Source of the DNA: Neobacillus mesonae
Lineage (GTDB): Bacteria; Bacillota; Bacilli; Bacillales; Cytobacillaceae
DNA: 64,000 bases
Direction: 5' to 3'
NCBI RefSeq assembly: GCF_001636315.1
Contig: NZ_KV440949.1
Span: 1,590,703 to 1,654,702 of the forward strand
Numbering within the stretch: the stretch's first letter is position 1; every line of letters begins with the position of its first letter. This document shows positions 27,798-36,180 of the stretch, piece after piece. Both the position numbers and the translations under genes were made by a program. Below the pieces are notes generated by a model. The model was not told the DNA's origin. It saw only the letters and a list, made by a program, of their open reading frames with translations, and did not search any database.

Positions 27798-28853
27798 ATG
27801 AGAAAGATGACAAAGATTGCGGCGGTTTTGGCTACTTCCGTCTTGTTGTTAAGCGCCTGTGGAAATGTGGATAACCCTAGTATTGAGAAAAAGGTTGAGG
27901 CTCAAGCACCAACCAAAACGGACACCCAAGTTTTCGGCCCTCATGAACATTTAAATCAGAAACCAACTCCGATTAACATAAAAAGAACTGGCAAACACGA
28001 AGTAAATGTTGAAATGACCTCACAGATTACGGATATTGAACTGGCTAAAGGCGATGTATATAAAGCTTGGACATTTAACGGTGAAGCCCCAGGACCAGTG
28101 ATTGTGGTCAATGAAGGCGATACCATTCATTTTACCTTAAAAAATATGGACCCGGCAATCCCGCACAGCATGGACTTCCACGCTGTTCATACGGCACCAT
28201 CTAAAAATTTTGCTAACGTTATGCCGGATAAATCTGGGACATTCAGCTATCCAGCAAATAATCCTGGAGTATTCATGTACCACTGCGGCACAAAACCTGT
28301 TCTTGGCCATATTGCCAACGGAATGCACGGGATGATTATCGTGAAACCAAAGAATGGTTATCCAACTGATTCTAAGGTTGACCGCGAATACGTAGTGATT
28401 CAAAACGAATGGTACAAATACAACGACTTAGATGATATGACAAACGGTGTTCCAAAATATGTGGTCTTTTCTACAAAGGCTTTGAAGGACGGCGATATGA
28501 ATACGAACGGCACAGTTGGCGCCTTATCTGATCATCCTCTGCTTGCCAAAGTCGGCGATAAAGTCAGATTCTATGTCTTAAACGTAGGCCCGAATGAAGT
28601 TTCTAGCTTCCACGTAGTCGGCACCATGTTTGACGATGTGTACGTTGATGGAAATCCTTATAACCACATGAAAGGTATGCAAACCATCATGCTTCCAGCC
28701 AGCGGCGGTGCAGTGGTCGAATTTACAGTTACTGAGGAAGGCAGCTACCCATTTGTCACACACCAATTCAACCATGCAACTAAAGGGGCTGTTGGAGCAC
28801 TGAAGGTAACGAAGAATGGTCAAGATGACGGAAGCGAAGTTATGTCTCACTAA
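27798..28853 (+). CDS. nirK: Copper-containing nitrite reductase (NO-forming), lipoprotein
   Basis: Reduces nitrite to nitric oxide outside the membrane during oxygen limitation. The 351-residue product begins with a lipoprotein signal (LLLSAC, C21 lipidated). Two cupredoxin domains follow (~60-185 and ~195-345). Type 1 copper ligands visible: H123, C163, H171, M176. Type 2 ligands: H128, H162 and H322 (THQFNHA). The catalytic Asp/His surroundings AIPHSMDFHAVH and FMYHCGTKPVLGHIANGMHGM-like block are typical. ATG start with GGGAGGG upstream. An Fnr-like promoter lies 60-100 bp upstream. No nitric oxide or nitrous oxide reductase is in the window. A shared terminator follows. Confidence 0.92.
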   Translation: MRKMTKIAAVLATSVLLLSACGNVDNPSIEKKVEAQAPTKTDTQVFGPHEHLNQKPTPINIKRTGKHEVNVEMTSQITDIELAKGDVYKAWTFNGEAPGPVIVVNEGDTIHFTLKNMDPAIPHSMDFHAVHTAPSKNFANVMPDKSGTFSYPANNPGVFMYHCGTKPVLGHIANGMHGMIIVKPKNGYPTDSKVDREYVVIQNEWYKYNDLDDMTNGVPKYVVFSTKALKDGDMNTNGTVGALSDHPLLAKVGDKVRFYVLNVGPNEVSSFHVVGTMFDDVYVDGNPYNHMKGMQTIMLPASGGAVVEFTVTEEGSYPFVTHQFNHATKGAVGALKVTKNGQDDGSEVMSH

Positions 28854-28867
28854 ATGAACAGCATTTT

Positions 28868-28911
28868 AAAAAAACAGCGCCGGGGATTGATGGTCCCGGC
28901 GCTGTTCTCGT
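28868..28911. terminator. Bidirectional terminator between nirK and the 54-aa ORF
   Basis: CAGCGCCGGG (28875-28884) pairs with CCCGGCGCTG (28895-28904). The T-run is best on the minus strand (seven Ts), which argues that a real leftward transcript ends here. Confidence 0.85.
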
Positions 28912-29076
28912 TTATATTCTTGATCCAAGTTCGACAGCTTTACTGCTGTGATACACAGCTTTTACCCTTAACTTGATTCTGAGTTCCTCACATAAGCAAT
29001 CCTGCTGGAGCAGTTCGTTATGCCGCTGTTGCAGTATATGATAAAAATACTTTCCCTTTAATAAAACTTTCAACAC
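28912..29076 (-). CDS. 54-residue protein downstream of a c-di-GMP riboswitch
   Basis: I do not recognise the family. GTG start (a TTG follows at once) with GAGGAGGGG six bases upstream. The product is basic and predicted helical (HILQQRHNELLQQDCLCEEL, then RIKLRVKAVYHSSKAVELGS), with two Cys near the middle and no signal peptide. A weak resemblance to Spo0E-type helical hairpins was considered but the SQELD motif is absent. The ORF is framed by a GEMM-I riboswitch 30 nt upstream and a terminator directly downstream, forming a complete ~350-nt transcription unit. Its expression is therefore probably tied to c-di-GMP. Confidence 0.65.
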   Translation of the reverse strand: MLKVLLKGKYFYHILQQRHNELLQQDCLCEELRIKLRVKAVYHSSKAVELGSRI

Positions 29077-29106
29077 AAAAAACCCCTCCTCAAATTTAAC
29101 CGTTTA

Positions 29107-29221
29107 CATAAATCGCAGGAGATTCGTGTTCGGTAACTGGCGAGCGTCGTCGCGAAGACTTTAGCCCCTATAGCTTTGCGTCCCCATCTTTCAATAGGTT
29201 TGCCGTTTCGTACGATTTATG
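29107..29221 (-). ncRNA. Cyclic di-GMP-I (GEMM-I) riboswitch
   Basis: Read on the minus strand: a closing stem CATAAATCG/CGATTTATG (29221-29213 with 29115-29107) encloses conserved GEMM elements in order: GGCAAACC, a GAAA tetraloop, GGGGACGCAAAGC, GGGGCTAAAG, a variable P3 arm and CGCCAGTTACCG. These match the order and sequence of the c-di-GMP-I aptamer (compare GCAAACC, GGGACGCAAAGCC, GGCCUAA, GGUUACCG of the reference). The closing stem ends about 15 nt before the ribosome binding site of the 54-aa ORF, so control may be translational. No intrinsic terminator lies between aptamer and ORF. Confidence 0.88.
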
Positions 29222-29411
29222 TGTTTTGTTTTAATATAAAAAACTGACTTATAAAATGAAAGGGTCTAAAGTCCTATGAACGCCTCACAGCAAGGTTTCT
29301 TGGACTTGGGAAAATTTTAGTGTTTTGCGTTGGAGAGGAATTTTTAGGTTTCAAAGTATAAGAACGTGTCGATGCTGAGAATAGAAGTGATTTTTAAAAA
29401 GGATGTTTTCC

Positions 29412-30164
29412 ATGAAAAAAATTCAATTTGTTCTCATCAGCCTTTGTTTGTTGACTGGCATGTCAGCAGGCTCTCTAGGGAAAAAGCAAATTGCCCCTGA
29501 CGAAGGCGAGGCGGCCGTTCCGGTGAATAAAAATGTGAAAGCCAAAGCTGGTTCCGATAAGGACTCGATTAACGTTATCCCAAATCCGAAAAGTATTCCC
29601 GTGCTCGTAAACAAACAGCATAAACTGCCTGAGAGCTATGAACCGGAGGATTTGGTCGACCCGGATATTGAGTTTATTTTTCAAGAAAAATCAGAGAAAC
29701 GAAAAATGCGTACAGAGGCTGCCGCCGCTATTGAGGAGTTATTTGCTGGGGCTTTGGAGGACGGCGTGAAGCTGCTTGGTGTCTCTGCTTATCGGTCACA
29801 TGCTTTGCAGGAGGTTTTGTTTCAACAATATGTTAATATGGATGGCTATGAAGCCGCGCAAACCTACAGCGCCTTGCCTGGGACGAGTGAGCATGAAACA
29901 GGGCTTGCCATTGATGTAACCGGCGGTGACGGGAAATGTGCCGCGGAGGACTGCTTCGGCGGCAGCGCGGAGGCCAAATGGCTCGAAAATAACGCCGCGG
30001 ATTACGGATTCATCATCCGCTATCCAAAAGGAAAAGAAACCATCACCGGCTACCAATACGAACCATGGCACCTCCGCTACGTTGGCAAAAAAATCGCAGC
30101 AGACATTACAGACCGCGGCATTACCCTGGAGGAATACTATAGGGCAGTACCGGTAAATAAATAG
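29412..30164 (+). CDS. D-alanyl-D-alanine carboxypeptidase, VanY/M15B family
   Basis: Zn-dependent peptidase trimming the terminal D-Ala of peptidoglycan stems outside the membrane. ATG at 29412 is chosen over the ATG three codons earlier because AAAAAGG is 9 nt upstream of it. A signal peptide (residues ~1-22) is followed by a ~70-residue linker, then the VanY domain with SAYRSHALQEVLF, the zinc motif TSEHETGLAIDV (His and Asp ligands) and EPWHLRYVG (His ligand). Length about 250 is normal. There is no van gene neighbourhood, so this is a housekeeping wall enzyme (like B. subtilis YodJ) rather than glycopeptide resistance. A palindromic repeat and a terminator follow before the convergent telA. 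Confidence 0.9.
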   Translation: MKKIQFVLISLCLLTGMSAGSLGKKQIAPDEGEAAVPVNKNVKAKAGSDKDSINVIPNPKSIPVLVNKQHKLPESYEPEDLVDPDIEFIFQEKSEKRKMRTEAAAAIEELFAGALEDGVKLLGVSAYRSHALQEVLFQQYVNMDGYEAAQTYSALPGTSEHETGLAIDVTGGDGKCAAEDCFGGSAEAKWLENNAADYGFIIRYPKGKETITGYQYEPWHLRYVGKKIAADITDRGITLEEYYRAVPVNK

Positions 30165-30177
30165 TAGTAGTGACAGT

Positions 30178-30220
30178 GGTGTCAGGCACTATGTGAATTT
30201 TTCACATGGTGCCTGACACC
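30178..30220. repeat. Palindromic REP-like element P3
   Basis: Full two-module palindrome with centre ATGTGAATTTTTCACAT. It lies 13 bp after the carboxypeptidase stop, between convergent genes. Confidence 0.9.
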
Positions 30221-30227
30221 ACTTGAA

Positions 30228-30260
30228 AAGCCACCGCACAGCGGTGGCTTCTCTTTTTTA
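30228..30260. terminator. Terminator between carboxypeptidase and telA
   Basis: AAGCCACCGC (30228-30237) pairs with GCGGTGGCTT (30241-30250) around a 3-nt loop, followed by CTCTTTTTTATT on the plus strand. A shorter T-run exists on the minus strand. Confidence 0.8.
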
Positions 30261-31448
30261 TTATTTCCCTTTGATTTCTAACAGTTTCACTCGGAGTTCG
30301 TTTTCCATGGCGGCGAGGTCTTGTTCGGCGAGGCGGCGTTTGTTGCGGCCTTCTTCTTGGATTCGTAATGTTTCTTCTAATGTGCTGATTAGGTTTTCTT
30401 GTGTTTTCTTGAGGGTTTCAATGTCTACCAGACCGCGCTCGTTTTCTTTGGCGGTTTCAATGGTATTGGTTTTTAACATTTCCGCGTTTTTCAGCAGAAG
30501 TTCATTGGTTGTTTTCGAAACCTGTTTCTGTGCCTCTACTGCATGGCGCTGACGAATTAACGTTAACGCAATCGCCACTTGGTTTTTCCATAACGGAATG
30601 GCTGTGACAATGGACGATTGTATTTTTTCCACAAGCGCTTGGTTCGTATTTTGAATCAAGCGGATTTGCGGCGCACTTTGAATTGTGATTTCCCGGCTTA
30701 GTTTTAAATCATAAAGGCGTTTGTCCAAACGGTCGGCAAATTGAATCATGTCATTAACCTCTTGGAACTTCATCTGGTCTTTTGTTGCTTCCGCTTGTTT
30801 TTTCAGCTCAGGAATAATCTTTTCATGCATTTCTTCAAGCTTGATTTCCCCTGCTGCAATATACACATTAAGCGCATGGAAATATTCTTTGTTAGTTTCA
30901 TAGAGCTGTTCGAGCAATTTGATATCAGACAGCAAAACATTTTTACTGCGGTCCAGTTTCACGCTGATGCGGTCGATTTGCGCACCAGTTTTTTGATATT
31001 TGGAAAGTGCTTCCTGAAGGGATCCGGAGATTTTTCCAAACATACGTGCAAACAAGGAAGGCTTGCCTTCCTTTAATTCATCCGGATTCACTTGATTGAG
31101 GTGCTTCATTAAATCGTTAATGATTTCACCGATTTCACCGACATCTTTTTTCTGAACGTGCTCAAGCATCGTACCAGAGAAAGTCAAAAGCTTCCCCTGA
31201 GCCTGCGTGCCGTATTGGATCATCGCTTGATGGTTCGTCGGGTCAATTTGCTCCGCAATTTGATAGGCCTTTGCCCGGTGCTCCTCCGGTATCACATCGA
31301 TTAACTTTACAGGCTTTGCCTCTGCCGTCTGCGGTACGGGCTGCCTTTTCGGCTCGAGCTCAATTTGGTCGTCGCCAAAGGGATTGGCCAGAATATCGTT
31401 TAATAAATCACCGGACTGTTTATTTAACATTGGATTGTTTTCGCTCAT
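30261..31448 (-). CDS. telA: TelA-family toxic anion resistance protein (YaaN-like)
   Basis: About 395 residues, cytosolic, mostly helical with long coiled-coil segments (for example [20 protein letters not shown] and the C-terminal [20 protein letters not shown] region). The phrase [20 protein letters not shown] is typical of the TelA family, which includes tellurite-resistance TelA and B. subtilis YaaN/YceH; the biochemical role is unsettled. ATG at 31448 has GGTGG five bases upstream. It overlaps the stop of xpaC by 4 nt (ATGA), so the two are translationally coupled, as in the B. subtilis xpaC-yaaN pair. It may act at the membrane in envelope or metal-stress protection. Confidence 0.9.
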   Translation of the reverse strand: MSENNPMLNKQSGDLLNDILANPFGDDQIELEPKRQPVPQTAEAKPVKLIDVIPEEHRAKAYQIAEQIDPTNHQAMIQYGTQAQGKLLTFSGTMLEHVQKKDVGEIGEIINDLMKHLNQVNPDELKEGKPSLFARMFGKISGSLQEALSKYQKTGAQIDRISVKLDRSKNVLLSDIKLLEQLYETNKEYFHALNVYIAAGEIKLEEMHEKIIPELKKQAEATKDQMKFQEVNDMIQFADRLDKRLYDLKLSREITIQSAPQIRLIQNTNQALVEKIQSSIVTAIPLWKNQVAIALTLIRQRHAVEAQKQVSKTTNELLLKNAEMLKTNTIETAKENERGLVDIETLKKTQENLISTLEETLRIQEEGRNKRRLAEQDLAAMENELRVKLLEIKGK

Positions 31449-32101
31449 TTTAACCACCTATTCTCTTCGGGAAATTTCGAGTCCTTTTGTTTTTTGATTG
31501 AATGCTTTGCAACGTCAATTTCAAAATTTAAATGCTCCATGTCATCGGATACAACACGATACAAATCCTGTTCTAGCACCTTTGTCATCTCATTCAGCGT
31601 CTGCCGTGTTTCGATGAGGGATTGATTAATCTCCATGCTTTTCTTCGGCTGGGAGGCTAAGAAGCTGTATTTTTCTGTAAGCTCGACGATGGAATCCAGA
31701 TGTGAAAAATAAAACAGCTCCGCATGGTAAAATCGCTTCGGTTCTTTTATAGCCATTTTCTGTATTTTCTTAGTGACACGAAGAATGTCAATCCTTTGCT
31801 TTACTGTCGAAAGGTCACGGATTGAAAAAAGCGATTTATTGAGACGGCTGATTTTCTTGTTCGCCTCTGATAAATGCTTGCGAATGTATCGAAATTCCTT
31901 TCTAGTCAGCTGATGTTTTTTCAAAAAACTTCTGCCCATGGTGAAAGAAAGGATGAAATGGATGATTACACCGCCTGCTATAGCATACGCAATCGACGGC
32001 AGGAAGTTTTGCTCGAATATGAAAAAGCTGACAACCCCTGTTAACACCGTGACAGGCACAGCCACAAACGATCGAATAACTAACGATAAAATAGGGTTCA
32101 T
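31445..32101 (-). CDS. xpaC: XpaC-family membrane protein
   Basis: The family was named for 5-bromo-4-chloroindolyl phosphate hydrolysis in B. subtilis, but its natural role is unclear. The 218-residue product has two N-terminal membrane helices (residues ~10-30 and ~35-53) and a cytosolic helical domain (~60-218) with [23 protein letters not shown] start with TAGGAGACG upstream. It is the first gene of a two-gene operon with telA (ATGA overlap), the same order as xpaC-yaaN in B. subtilis. A palindromic repeat lies in the upstream intergenic region. Confidence 0.88.
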   Translation of the reverse strand: MNPILSLVIRSFVAVPVTVLTGVVSFFIFEQNFLPSIAYAIAGGVIIHFILSFTMGRSFLKKHQLTRKEFRYIRKHLSEANKKISRLNKSLFSIRDLSTVKQRIDILRVTKKIQKMAIKEPKRFYHAELFYFSHLDSIVELTEKYSFLASQPKKSMEINQSLIETRQTLNEMTKVLEQDLYRVVSDDMEHLNFEIDVAKHSIKKQKDSKFPEENRWLK

Positions 32102-32438
32102 GGTTATCGTCTCCTAACTAACGTATGAAGTGCAACTTACTATATATACGAACCATTCAAACGAATGTTTCATTTTTTGGAACACTCTTAGCCCCATCAC
32201 ACAGTAATTTCCACTTATTACTTCAACAATACAATAAAAAACTCCTGCAAGCTATAGACTACAAACGGAAACATTTCTAGGACTTGAGACGTATTTTGGG
32301 GTTCGTGTCATTTTAACCCCATTTTAAACCATTTGGTGTCAGGCACCATGTGAAATTTTCACATGGTGCCTGACACCAAAACCAAACCGTTTTATAATGT
32401 TGAATATGAAATGAAGAAGAATTTGCGAGGTGAGGCAA
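32102..32438. other. Divergent intergenic region with one palindrome
   Basis: About 337 bases between xpaC and the nucleotidyltransferase relic. It holds the palindrome at 32335-32377 and presumably two divergent promoters. I see no other gene. Confidence 0.4.
32335..32377. repeat. Palindromic REP-like element P4
   Basis: Perfect two-module palindrome (centre ATGTGAAATTTTCACAT), extended by flanking TTT/AAA. It lies in a divergent intergenic region, about 60 bp before the nucleotidyltransferase ORF. Confidence 0.9.
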
Positions 32439-33211
32439 ATGCTGCCGCAGGAATTGGCTGTTATGAAGGTTTGTGAAAGCTTGAAGGCTGACCCGCTGGT
32501 GCAGGTTTAAAAGGTTCGATGGGACGAGGTGAGCATGATGAGTATTCGGATATTGATTTGTATTGTTTAGTTGCGAAGGATGAAGAAAAACTATTTTTAC
32601 AGCAGCGCCTGGAGCATTTGGAGGCTTACCGGAGAGTGATTTTTTATGATGATTTTTTCATAATTGCACCACAGATGATTGCTGTTTATGACGACTTAAT
32701 ACATATTGACCTGTTTACGGTTACGGCAGATACATTTGTTGAAAAGGATTACTTTAAAGTGTTATATGATCCAAAATATTTACTAGATCCATATAAAGGC
32801 ACGCAAAGCTTGGAGCTGTCTGAAGATGAGTTCCGTGATGATGTGAATGATGTTGCTTGGTTTCTTTTTCAATATAAGAAGGCGGCCGCAAGGGGAAATA
32901 GCATTTGGGCAGTAAAAATGTTAACAAACGTCCTGCATCATTTAACCAGGGTTCTTTTGTGCCGGCACGCACCACACCGCGCACAGCTGGGGTTGAAGAC
33001 GGTACAGCGGAACCTTGATCATGATATCGTGTTGAAGATTGAAAACATCTTGGAGCACAACACACCGAGCGGGCATCCAATGGCCGCCCGGCTAATTTGC
33101 AGCCTCGTGTCTCCTGAGCTTAAGTGGATTTGTCAGCATGTAGCCGGAGCCGACCATATCAAACTATTTCTTGAAAAAATGGTGAAATCACTTTTAGAAG
33201 AAACCTCCTAA
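32439..33211 (+). pseudogene. Frameshifted nucleotidyltransferase (aminoglycoside/lincosamide adenylyltransferase-like)
   Basis: The family has a polymerase-beta-like fold with GSxxRG...DxxSDID. Here GSMGRGEHDEYSDIDLY is present but its Gly-Ser lie upstream of the first usable ATG (32519). A good start exists at 32439 (GAGGTGAGG upstream) and encodes MLPQELAVMKVCESLKADPL before stopping at 32508-32510. Adding one T to the GTTT run at 32504-32507 would join the two frames to give VQVLKGSMGRG, exactly the expected motif context. So the gene carries a single-base deletion in a homopolymer, or a sequencing error. The downstream 230 residues are intact and include LLCRHAP and a helical C-terminus. 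Substrate unknown. Alternatively a shortened protein is made from 32519 without the Lys-Gly-Ser of the nucleotide-binding loop. Confidence 0.75.
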
Positions 33212-33263
33212 CCATTTTAAAAGAGCGGGCCAGTGGCGGCTTATTGGCTCGCTCTTTTCGCAG

Positions 33264-33308
33264 TGTCCACCGGAGGCGTACAAATGTCCACGAGTGGTGC
33301 CTGACACC
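33264..33308. repeat. Composite TGTCCAC/GGTGCCTGACACC element C1
   Basis: TGTCCACCGGAGGCGTACAA, then ATGTCCACGAGT and one module in the GGTGCCTGACACC orientation. It lies just before the stop of the VOC gene (33324). Confidence 0.85.
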
Positions 33309-33323
33309 ATTGCTTTTCTACGC

Positions 33324-33710
33324 CTAGTACTGGTAAAGCTCAATGGGCAGGCCATCGGGGTCGGCGAAGAAGGTGTATTTTTTGTTGGCGGTGGGGTCAA
33401 TCCGGATGGGTTCTGGAGTTAATTGCTGTTTTTTTAAATAGGAAACGGCTGACTCTATATCTTCTACCTCAAAGGCAATATGTCTTAACCCCGCCGCTTC
33501 CGGGTAGCTTGCTCTTTCTGGCGGGTTTGGGAAGGAAAATAGTTCAATTTGGTACTGCCCTCCTACCTCCAAATCCAGCTTATAAGAGCCCCTCTCCTCC
33601 CGGTAAACCTCCCTGATAGGTTTCAATCCCAAAACACGGACATAAAAGTCCTTCGATACTTCATAGTTAGAACAGATAATGGCAACATGATGGATTTTCT
33701 TTAACTTCAT
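33324..33710 (-). CDS. VOC-family (glyoxalase-like) protein, YaeR/GloA2 type
   Basis: A 128-residue single vicinal-oxygen-chelate domain with HHVAIICSNYEVSKDFYVRV, the second metal-binding region QYQIELFSF, GLRHIAFEVEDIE and the closing FFADPDGLPIELYQ. This arrangement matches the SMU1112c/YaeR group of VOC metalloenzymes, which are dimeric with one metal site per half; the substrate of that group is unproven. ATG start with TAGGAGACAA upstream. It stands alone; composite repeats lie on both sides (33264-33308 and 33864-33908). Confidence 0.9.
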   Translation of the reverse strand: MKLKKIHHVAIICSNYEVSKDFYVRVLGLKPIREVYREERGSYKLDLEVGGQYQIELFSFPNPPERASYPEAAGLRHIAFEVEDIESAVSYLKKQQLTPEPIRIDPTANKKYTFFADPDGLPIELYQY

Positions 33711-33863
33711 CGAAATTGTCTCCTAGTCTTTGTTTTCATAATTTGAATCACTCTTCCACCCGAACAATGCCCCTTGTCCACTTAAGGACAAAAGGGGCAT
33801 TGTCGGGGGCCATTCTTTCTACTTTTCAACCATAAAAACAGGCCAAACCAAATAAAGTAAAAC

Positions 33864-33908
33864 TGTCCACCACACCTGTACAAATGTCCACGAGTGGTGC
33901 CTGACACT
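33864..33908. repeat. Composite element C2
   Basis: TGTCCACCACACCTGTACAA, ATGTCCACGAGT and a GGTGCCTGACACT module, one base off consensus. It lies 28 bp after the mnaA stop. Confidence 0.85.
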
Positions 33909-33935
33909 ACAGCAGACATTACGTTAATACCTCCA

Positions 33936-35084
33936 CTAGCCTTTAAAATCAACCGGTCTTTGGTCGAAGTGTCCAAAGTGGTAGAGGATGGCGTCAACGA
34001 TTCGGCTAGAGGCGCAACCGTCGCCGTATGGGTTGGAGGCTTTGGCCATTTGGTCGTGGGCTGCTTGGTCTGACAACAACTCGTCCGCCAGTTCAAATAT
34101 ACGTTCTTCATCCGTGCCGGCAAGTTTCAATGTGCCCGCGGCAATTCCTTCCGGCCGTTCTGTCGTGTCGCGCAGCACCAGTACCGGTACACCGAGCGAC
34201 GGCGCCTCCTCTTGAATTCCGCCTGAGTCGGTTAAAATCAAATAGGCCCTTTCGGCGAAATTATGAAAATCAATCACGTCTAAAGGTTCGATCAGATGAA
34301 TCCGCCCATTGTCCCCCAGCACGCGGTCGGCGATTTCCCGCACGACCGGATTCATATGGACAGGGTAAACGACCTGCACATCTTCATGCTTTTCAACTAT
34401 CCTTAGTATGGCACGGAACATATTTTCCATCGGTTCCCCTAGGTTTTCCCTTCGGTGCGCCGTCATTAAAACCAACCGGTCAGCGCCAAGCCGCTCTAAT
34501 ACAGAGTGTGAATACTGATCCCTGACGGTCGTTTTTAATGCATCAATTGCGGTATTTCCGGTTATAAAAATGGCATCCTCCTGCTTATTTTCCGCCAACA
34601 AATTTTCCTTAGCCTGAACTGTCGGCGCAAAATGCAGGTCAGCGAGAACTCCCGTTAGCTGCCGGTTCATTTCCTCAGGATACGGCGAAAACTTGTTATG
34701 CGTTCTGAGCCCCGCCTCAACATGACCTACGGGGATTTGCTGGTAATACGCTGCCAAGCTTGCCACAAAGGTTGTCGTCGTGTCACCGTGTACCAGCACG
34801 ATATCCGGCTTTGCTTCCTCAAAAACCCGAGTCAGTCCCTCAAGACTGCGTGTGGTCACATCTACCAAGGATTGCCTTTCCTTCATAATATTCAAGTCAA
34901 AATCGGGAACGATTTCAAAAATATGCAGCACCTGGTCTAACATTTGACGGTGCTGTGCCGTCACGGTTACAATCGACTTAATTTTATCTGGAAATTTTTC
35001 TAATTCTTTTACCATCGGTGCCATTTTAATAGCTTCCGGCCGGGTTCCAAAAACCGTCATGACTTTTAACGGACTCTTTTTCAT
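33936..35084 (-). CDS. mnaA: UDP-N-acetylglucosamine 2-epimerase (non-hydrolysing)
   Basis: Interconverts UDP-GlcNAc and UDP-ManNAc in the cytosol; ManNAc is needed for the linkage unit of wall teichoic acids. ATG at 35084 is chosen: TTGGAGG lies upstream and the first strand LKVMTVFGTRPEAIKMAPMV follows directly. An in-frame start 21 codons earlier lacks a ribosome binding site. Family marks include QHRQMLDQVL, VLVHGDTTT, VGHVEAGLRTH, PYPEEMNRQL, TAHRRENLGEPM and LTDSGGIQEEAPSLG. About 382 residues is the usual length. With gtaB, ugd and galE it supplies nucleotide sugars for surface polymers. Confidence 0.95.
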   Translation of the reverse strand: MKKSPLKVMTVFGTRPEAIKMAPMVKELEKFPDKIKSIVTVTAQHRQMLDQVLHIFEIVPDFDLNIMKERQSLVDVTTRSLEGLTRVFEEAKPDIVLVHGDTTTTFVASLAAYYQQIPVGHVEAGLRTHNKFSPYPEEMNRQLTGVLADLHFAPTVQAKENLLAENKQEDAIFITGNTAIDALKTTVRDQYSHSVLERLGADRLVLMTAHRRENLGEPMENMFRAILRIVEKHEDVQVVYPVHMNPVVREIADRVLGDNGRIHLIEPLDVIDFHNFAERAYLILTDSGGIQEEAPSLGVPVLVLRDTTERPEGIAAGTLKLAGTDEERIFELADELLSDQAAHDQMAKASNPYGDGCASSRIVDAILYHFGHFDQRPVDFKG

Positions 35085-35319
35085 AAAAACCTCCAAGTGG
35101 TTCTGCTTCCGAAACATTATTTTTTCAAAAAAATATTCACTCAACACTTACATGATAACAAATTCATTGGTGATGGGAAAACCAATCTGCGGCTCCGGTT
35201 AAATGTGGTTAGAAAATCTGTTGTTTCTCCAAGGAAACATTTCCGAGAGTAGGCATATAAAAATACTATTAAATAAACACACTTATAAGGACGATTCCAT
35301 TAAAGGAAGTGACATACAA

Positions 35320-36126
35320 ATGACGGCGAATCTGCTATTTGCATTTGGTTTAACATTGTTCGCGGGGCTTGCGACGGGAATAGGGAGTCTGCTTGCGTTT
35401 TTTACCTCGCATACCAATACAAAATTCCTTTCCATAACCCTCGGATTTTCCGCTGGGGTCATGATTTATGTGTCAATGGTCGAAATTTTTGTTAAAGCAA
35501 AGGGTGCCCTTGTCCACGCTATGGGGGTCGTCCCCGGAAACTGGCTGACTGTCGCCGGCTTTTTCGCTGGAATGCTGCTGATTGCCTCTATTGATAAATT
35601 TATCCCAAAACAGAGCAACCCGCATGAGCTTCGTACCGTCGAGGATATGACGGCCCCTAGTGCTGAAAAACAGCCTGATTTATTAAAAATGGGGACATTT
35701 ACGGCGCTGGCGATTGGGATTCATAACTTTCCTGAAGGGATTGCCACGTTTACCTCCGCACTGCAGGATCCGAAGCTTGGAATTGCTATCGCTGTGGCTA
35801 TAGCGATTCACAACATTCCAGAAGGGATCGCCGTGTCCGTCCCGGTTTATTTTGCAACTGGTGATAAAAAAAGAGCTTTTAAACTTTCATTCTTGTCGGG
35901 GTTATCGGAACCGATCGGGGCGCTTGTAGCCTATTTATTCCTAATGCCTTTTCTAAATGAAGTAATGTTCGGGATTATTTTTGCCGCGGTCGCCGGCATT
36001 ATGGTGTTTATTTCCCTTGATGAACTGTTACCCGCGGCGAAAAGATATGACGAGGCGCATCTATCCATTTATGGGCTCATCGGCGGGATGGCCGTCATGG
36101 CACTAAGTTTGCTGCTGTTTATTTAA
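35320..36126 (+). CDS. zupT: ZIP-family zinc transporter ZupT
   Basis: A polytopic metal importer of 268 residues. The start at 35320 has GGAAGTGA upstream and begins right at the first helix (LLFAFGLTLFAGLATGIGSLL). Eight membrane helices can be drawn. The metal-site motifs of helices IV and V are clear: IHNFPEGIATF and IHNIPEGIAVS. A cytosolic loop with HELRTVEDM follows helix III. Family members take up Zn2+ and other divalent cations without ATP. No Zur or MntR box was recognised upstream. A 52-bp repeat array begins about 75 bp after its stop. Confidence 0.92.
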   Translation: MTANLLFAFGLTLFAGLATGIGSLLAFFTSHTNTKFLSITLGFSAGVMIYVSMVEIFVKAKGALVHAMGVVPGNWLTVAGFFAGMLLIASIDKFIPKQSNPHELRTVEDMTAPSAEKQPDLLKMGTFTALAIGIHNFPEGIATFTSALQDPKLGIAIAVAIAIHNIPEGIAVSVPVYFATGDKKRAFKLSFLSGLSEPIGALVAYLFLMPFLNEVMFGIIFAAVAGIMVFISLDELLPAAKRYDEAHLSIYGLIGGMAVMALSLLLFI

Positions 36127-36180
36127 AAATTGCGTGGGGCCTTAGGAGCGGTGAAGCAGGCTACAGGAATCTTTAGGCTG

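Noticed and set aside
28912..29076. Spo0E-like phosphatase
   Set aside because: Size and helical pattern are similar but the SQELD motif and spacing are missing.
29412..30164. Glycopeptide resistance (vanY)
   Set aside because: No vanHAX or vanRS genes nearby; the same holds for the VanZ-like gene at 59329.
33782..34123. Minus-strand ORF overlapping mnaA 3' end
   Set aside because: Out-of-frame shadow of mnaA running into a composite repeat; no ribosome binding site.
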